Shown in pieces: positions 60,897 through 64,000 of a DNA stretch of 64,000 nucleotides. How positions within the stretch are numbered: position 1 is the first letter of the stretch; each line of letters begins with the position of its first letter. The notes under the pieces are model-generated. The model was not told where the DNA came from, did not search any database, and saw only the letters and a list, made by a program, of their open reading frames with translations. The stretch covers positions 2,890,501 to 2,954,500 of the forward strand of contig NZ_FNSM01000001.1 in NCBI RefSeq assembly GCF_900105415.1. The letters are read 5' to 3'. Origin of the DNA: Streptomyces sp. TLI_105 (GTDB lineage: Bacteria; Actinomycetota; Actinomycetes; Streptomycetales; Streptomycetaceae). Made by a program: the position numbers and the translations under genes.

Positions 60897-61872
60897 GGAG
60901 GCACTCCTTCCAGAAGTGGCAGGCGCTGGAGCGCGGCACCGGGGACTCGGTCACGTCGTACAGCGGGGGCACCTCGGTGCGGCACCGGTCCCGGGCGAGC
61001 GGGCAGCGCGGGTTGAAGGAGCAGCCGGGCGGGATGGCGAGGAGGTTGGGCGGCAGGCCCTTGATGGCGTAGAGCTCCTGGCCCTTCTGGTCGAGGCGCG
61101 GGATGGAGTCGAGCAGGCCCCGGGTGTAGGGGTGGGCGGGCGCCTTGTAGATCTCGTGCACGGGCGCCTGTTCGACGATCTTCCCCGCGTACATGACGGC
61201 GATCTTGTCGGCGACGTCGGCGACGACGCCGAGGTCGTGGGTGATGAGGATGAGGCCCATGTTGAGCTCGCGCTGGAGTTCGGCGAGGAGGTCCATGACC
61301 TGGGCCTGGACGGTGACGTCGAGGGCGGTGGTGGGCTCGTCGGCGATGATCAGTTCGGGTTCGAGGGCGAGCGCCATGGCGATCATGATGCGCTGGCGCA
61401 TGCCGCCGGAGAACTGGTGGGGGTACTGGCCGACGCGTTCCTTGGCGGCGGGGATGCGGACCCGGTCCATCAGCTCGACGGCCTTGGTCCTGGCGTCCTT
61501 GCGCGACATCCCCTTGTGGACCTGGAACATCTCGCCGAGCTGGTCGCCGACGCTGATGACGGGGTTGAGGGAGGACAGCGCGTCCTGGAAGATCATCGCC
61601 ATCTTGGCGCCGCGGACCTTGCGCCGCTCCTCCTCCTTGAGCTTCAGGAGGTCCTGGCCCTGGAAGAGGATCTCGCCGCCGCTGATCTTCCCGGGCGGGA
61701 TGTCGAGGATGCCCATGACGGCCTGGGCGGTGACGGACTTGCCGGAGCCCGACTCGCCGAGGACGGCGAGGGTCTCCCCCGCGTCGACGGAGTAGTCGAC
61801 GCCGTTGACCGCCTTGGCCACGCCGTCCCGGGTGTGGAACTCCACGTGCAGGTCGCGCACTTCGAGCAGCAT
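60889..61872 (-). CDS. Dipeptide/oligopeptide ABC ATPase (DppD type)
   Basis: 327 residues. Walker [10 protein letters not shown], signature SGGMRQR, Walker [14 protein letters not shown], and the C-terminal Cys cluster (CSFNPRCPLARDRC, CHF). Works with DppF in one importer. Starts ATG six bases after the permease stop. Confidence 0.93.
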   Translation of the reverse strand: MLLEVRDLHVEFHTRDGVAKAVNGVDYSVDAGETLAVLGESGSGKSVTAQAVMGILDIPPGKISGGEILFQGQDLLKLKEEERRKVRGAKMAMIFQDALSSLNPVISVGDQLGEMFQVHKGMSRKDARTKAVELMDRVRIPAAKERVGQYPHQFSGGMRQRIMIAMALALEPELIIADEPTTALDVTVQAQVMDLLAELQRELNMGLILITHDLGVVADVADKIAVMYAGKIVEQAPVHEIYKAPAHPYTRGLLDSIPRLDQKGQELYAIKGLPPNLLAIPPGCSFNPRCPLARDRCRTEVPPLYDVTESPVPRSSACHFWKECLHG

Positions 61873-61878
61873 GGGTCC

Positions 61879-62877
61879 CTACCTCAGCTTCGGGTCGAGG
61901 GCGTCGCGCACCGCGTCGCCGAGCATGATGAAGGCGAGCACGGTGATCGCGAGCGCGCCGGCCGGCCAGAGCAGCATGTGGGGCGCGTTGCGGATGTACT
62001 GCGACGCCGAGGAGATGTCGATGCCCCAGGAGACGGTCGGGGGCTTCAGTCCGACGCCGAGGTACGACAGGGTCGCTTCCAGGGCGATGTACGTGCCGAG
62101 GGCGATGGTGGCGACGACGATCACGGGGGCGACGGCGTTCGGCGTGATGTGCCGGATCATCATCCGGGAGTTGGAGGCGCCGAGCGCGCGGGCGGCCTGG
62201 ACGTAGTCGTTCTGTTTGGCGGTGATGACCGAGCCGCGCGCGATGCGGGAGAGCTGCGGCCAGCCGAGCAGCACCATGAAGCCGATGACGGGCCAGACGG
62301 TGGAGCTGGTCACCACGGACAGGAGCACGAGGCCGCCGAGGACGACGGGGATGGCGAAGAAGACGTCGGTGATGCGGGAGAGGACGCCGTCCCAGGAGCC
62401 GCCGAAGAAGCCGGCGAGGCCGCCGAGGATGCTGCCGAGGACGGCGACGCCGAGGGTGGCGAGGACGCCGACGGTCACGGACGTCCGGGCGCCGTAGACG
62501 GTGCGGGTGTAGACGTCGCAGCCCTGGCCGTTGAAGCCGAAGGGGTGGCCGGGCTGGGAGCCTTCCTGCGCCTTGGACAGGTCGCAGTCGAGCGGGTCTC
62601 CGGAGGCGATCAGCTGGGGCCAGATGGAGATGACGACCAGGAAGAGGATGACGAGCGCGGAGATGATGAAGATCGGGTTGCGGCGCAGGTCGTGCCAGGC
62701 GTCGGACCAGAGGGAGCGGGGCTTCTTGTCGGCGCCGGTGCCCTCGGGGCCGCCAGGAGTCTTCTCGAGCGTCTCGGCTTCCTGGGTGCCGAGGTCGGAC
62801 GCGCCTCCGGCGCCGGTGGAGGCGATGGCGCGCCCTTCCTCTCCGTACGACTCAAGGGGTTCAAAGGGCTCAGGCAT
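61879..62877 (-). CDS. Dipeptide/oligopeptide ABC permease (DppC type)
   Basis: 332 residues from the ATG at 62877, which has GAGGATT upstream and overlaps the DppB stop by eight bases. Long acidic N-terminus, first helix about 75-95 (IFIISALVILFLVVISIWP), a loop with CDL and CDVYTR, and the OppC pattern ending SYLGVGLKPPTVSWGIDI. Channel partner of the next gene. Confidence 0.93.
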   Translation of the reverse strand: MPEPFEPLESYGEEGRAIASTGAGGASDLGTQEAETLEKTPGGPEGTGADKKPRSLWSDAWHDLRRNPIFIISALVILFLVVISIWPQLIASGDPLDCDLSKAQEGSQPGHPFGFNGQGCDVYTRTVYGARTSVTVGVLATLGVAVLGSILGGLAGFFGGSWDGVLSRITDVFFAIPVVLGGLVLLSVVTSSTVWPVIGFMVLLGWPQLSRIARGSVITAKQNDYVQAARALGASNSRMMIRHITPNAVAPVIVVATIALGTYIALEATLSYLGVGLKPPTVSWGIDISSASQYIRNAPHMLLWPAGALAITVLAFIMLGDAVRDALDPKLR

Positions 62878-63793
62878 AGCGAATCCTCGGGTCAAGGACG
62901 GCGTACAGGAGGTCGACCAGCAGGTTGGCCAGCAGGAACACCAGGACGAGGATGGTCACGAAGCCGACGACGGTCTGGGTGTTCTGGCGGACGATGCCCT
63001 GGTAGAGCTGGTAGCCGACGCCGTGGATGTTGAAGATCCGTTCGGTGACGATGGCGCCGCCCATGAGCGCGCCGATGTCGGCGCCGATGAAGGTCACCAC
63101 GGGGATGAGGCTGTTGCGCAGCAGGTGCCGGGTGACGACCCGGCGGCGGGGCAGGCCCTTGGCGACGGCGGTGCGGACGTAGTCGGCGCGCTTGTTCTCG
63201 GCGATGGAGGTCCGGGTGAGCCGGGTGACGTACGCGAGCGAGACGGACGCGAGGACGAGGCCGGGGACGATCAGTTCGTTGAAGGGCGCCTCGGGCGAGA
63301 CGGCCGGTTTGATCCAGCCCCATTCGACGCCCAGGAGCAGTTGGAGGAGCAGACCGGTGACGAAGGTCGGGACGGAGAGGACGACCAGGGTCAGCAGCAG
63401 GACGCTGGTGTCGACGGGGTGGCCGCGCTTGAGGCCGGTGACGACGCCGAGGGTGATGCCGATGACGATCTCGAAGAGGATCGCGACGATGGTGAGCCGG
63501 ATGGTCACCGGGAAGGCCGAGGCCATCAGCTCCGTGACGGGCTGGCCGTTGAAGGCGGTGCCGAAGTCCCCGGTGAAGACGTTGCCCATGTAGGTCAGGT
63601 ATTGCTGCCAGACCGGCTTGTCGAGGCCGAACTCCTTCTGCAGCTGGGCGGTGGTCGCCGGGTCGCAGGCGCGGTCGCCGCAGAGGCCGGCGATGGGGTC
63701 GCCCATCACGTTCACCATCAGGAAGATCAACAGCGTTGCGCCGAAGAAGACCGGGATCATCTGCAGCAGCCGCCTGATCACGTATCGACCCAC
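62870..63793 (-). CDS. Dipeptide/oligopeptide ABC permease (DppB type)
   Basis: 307 residues, ATG. Begins MGRYVIRRLLQMIPVFFGATLLIF, followed by an outer loop with Cys pair (CGDRAC), the helix bundle and EAA loop. Second gene of the operon after the binding protein. A 14-bp hairpin lies in the 92-bp gap upstream. Confidence 0.94.
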   Translation of the reverse strand: MGRYVIRRLLQMIPVFFGATLLIFLMVNVMGDPIAGLCGDRACDPATTAQLQKEFGLDKPVWQQYLTYMGNVFTGDFGTAFNGQPVTELMASAFPVTIRLTIVAILFEIVIGITLGVVTGLKRGHPVDTSVLLLTLVVLSVPTFVTGLLLQLLLGVEWGWIKPAVSPEAPFNELIVPGLVLASVSLAYVTRLTRTSIAENKRADYVRTAVAKGLPRRRVVTRHLLRNSLIPVVTFIGADIGALMGGAIVTERIFNIHGVGYQLYQGIVRQNTQTVVGFVTILVLVFLLANLLVDLLYAVLDPRIRYA

Positions 63794-63824
63794 GGAGGCC
63801 TCCAGGAAGGGTGGGTTGCGGGAC

Positions 63825-63868
63825 GGCGTACGGCCCGGCGCGGGGATCCGCGGCCCGGGCCGTACGCC
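63825..63868 (-). terminator. Intra-operon hairpin between binding-protein and permease genes
   Basis: GGCGTACGGCCCGG (63825-63838) pairs perfectly with CCGGGCCGTACGCC (63855-63868), loop 16 nt. Such hairpins commonly stabilise the abundant binding-protein mRNA or partly terminate. Confidence 0.6.
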
Positions 63869-63885
63869 GCCGTACTGCTACGTCG

Positions 63886-64000
63886 TCACTTGACCTTGAT
63901 CTGGTCGTAGACGGGGACGCTGAAGGGGTTCAGGGTCACGTTCTCGATCTTGTCCGAGTAGCCGGCGCTGCCGTTCTGGTACCAGAGCGGGATGGCTCCC
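63886..64000 (-). CDS. C-terminus of ABC substrate-binding protein (window edge)
   Basis: Only the last 38 codons are inside the window. The visible part (AIPLWYQNGSAGYSDK, then VTLNPFSVPVYDQIKVK) is the usual end of an oligopeptide-binding SBP_bac_5 protein. First gene of the operon with the two permeases and two ATPases. The rest lies beyond the window. Confidence 0.8.
   Translation of the reverse strand, partial: GAIPLWYQNGSAGYSDKIENVTLNPFSVPVYDQIKVK

Noticed and set aside
1..64000. Search by eye for tRNA, rRNA, integrase, transposase or secondary-metabolite genes.
   Set aside because: None found; the region is core chromosome.

Overview
The window is high-GC actinobacterial chromosome, almost certainly Streptomyces. 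The evidence is strong third-position GC, many GTG starts, AAGGAGG-type ribosome sites, many apparently leaderless genes, mycothiol biosynthesis (mshB), the DUF3107, DUF3117, DUF3152, DUF6113 and DUF6758 families, and two promoters of the sigma-R form GGAAT-N18-GTT. I see no tRNA, rRNA, CRISPR array, prophage or insertion sequence.

Layout. 1-3273: end of a flippase-like membrane protein, a secreted tripeptidyl-aminopeptidase-like lipoprotein, and moeZ with a sigma-R-type promoter. 3337-8599 (minus): a four-gene polysaccharide locus with a PelF-like glycosyltransferase, a multi-spanning membrane protein, an SDR sugar epimerase and a spherulin-4/GH114-like hydrolase. 8789-14411 (minus): an oligopeptide-type ABC operon (binding lipoprotein, two permeases, fused double ATPase) preceded by a leaderless 31-codon leader peptide and two competing hairpins. 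14513-17088: DUF3152 protein and an alpha/beta hydrolase. 17227-25161: small proteins, a TetR regulator, a MiaE-like ferritin-fold protein, a DEAD-box helicase with a very long basic/acidic tail and an apparent CTG start, a hydrolase, a NYN-domain protein and a 50-residue protein behind a second sigma-R-type promoter. 25263-30953: MarC protein, PHP phosphoesterase, DUF6758, SUFU-like protein, CorA and a small protein.

30996-46549 resembles the Mycobacterium tuberculosis Rv1201-Rv1239 gene neighbourhood as I remember it: a soluble MgtE/CBS protein with DUF1003, mrp, tatB, htrA, anti-sigma factor, ECF sigma factor, O-methyltransferase, DUF3117, tag, a DivIVA-domain membrane protein, folP2, a LOG-family protein and dapE. 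The sigma/anti-sigma/HtrA/TatB block is a cell-envelope stress unit and carries an ECF-type promoter upstream of the sigma gene. dapE and dapC (48866-49960) together supply diaminopimelate and lysine synthesis.

46588-59655: a lysozyme-fold protein, an 825-bp repeat-rich gap, a small secreted protein, dapC, ferredoxin fdxA, a GNAT acetyltransferase, a SirB1-like protein, a PG-binding membrane protein with 11-residue repeats, DUF6113, mshB, a small membrane protein, an S9 peptidase and a membrane protein. 59853-64000 (minus): a second dipeptide/oligopeptide ABC operon, cut by the window edge in its binding-protein gene.

Most of the window is conserved core genome. The items most worth attention are the Pel-like locus, the leader-peptide/attenuator arrangement, the two non-canonical start codons, the repeat-flanked 98-residue gene and the inverted-repeat element at 44487-44606.
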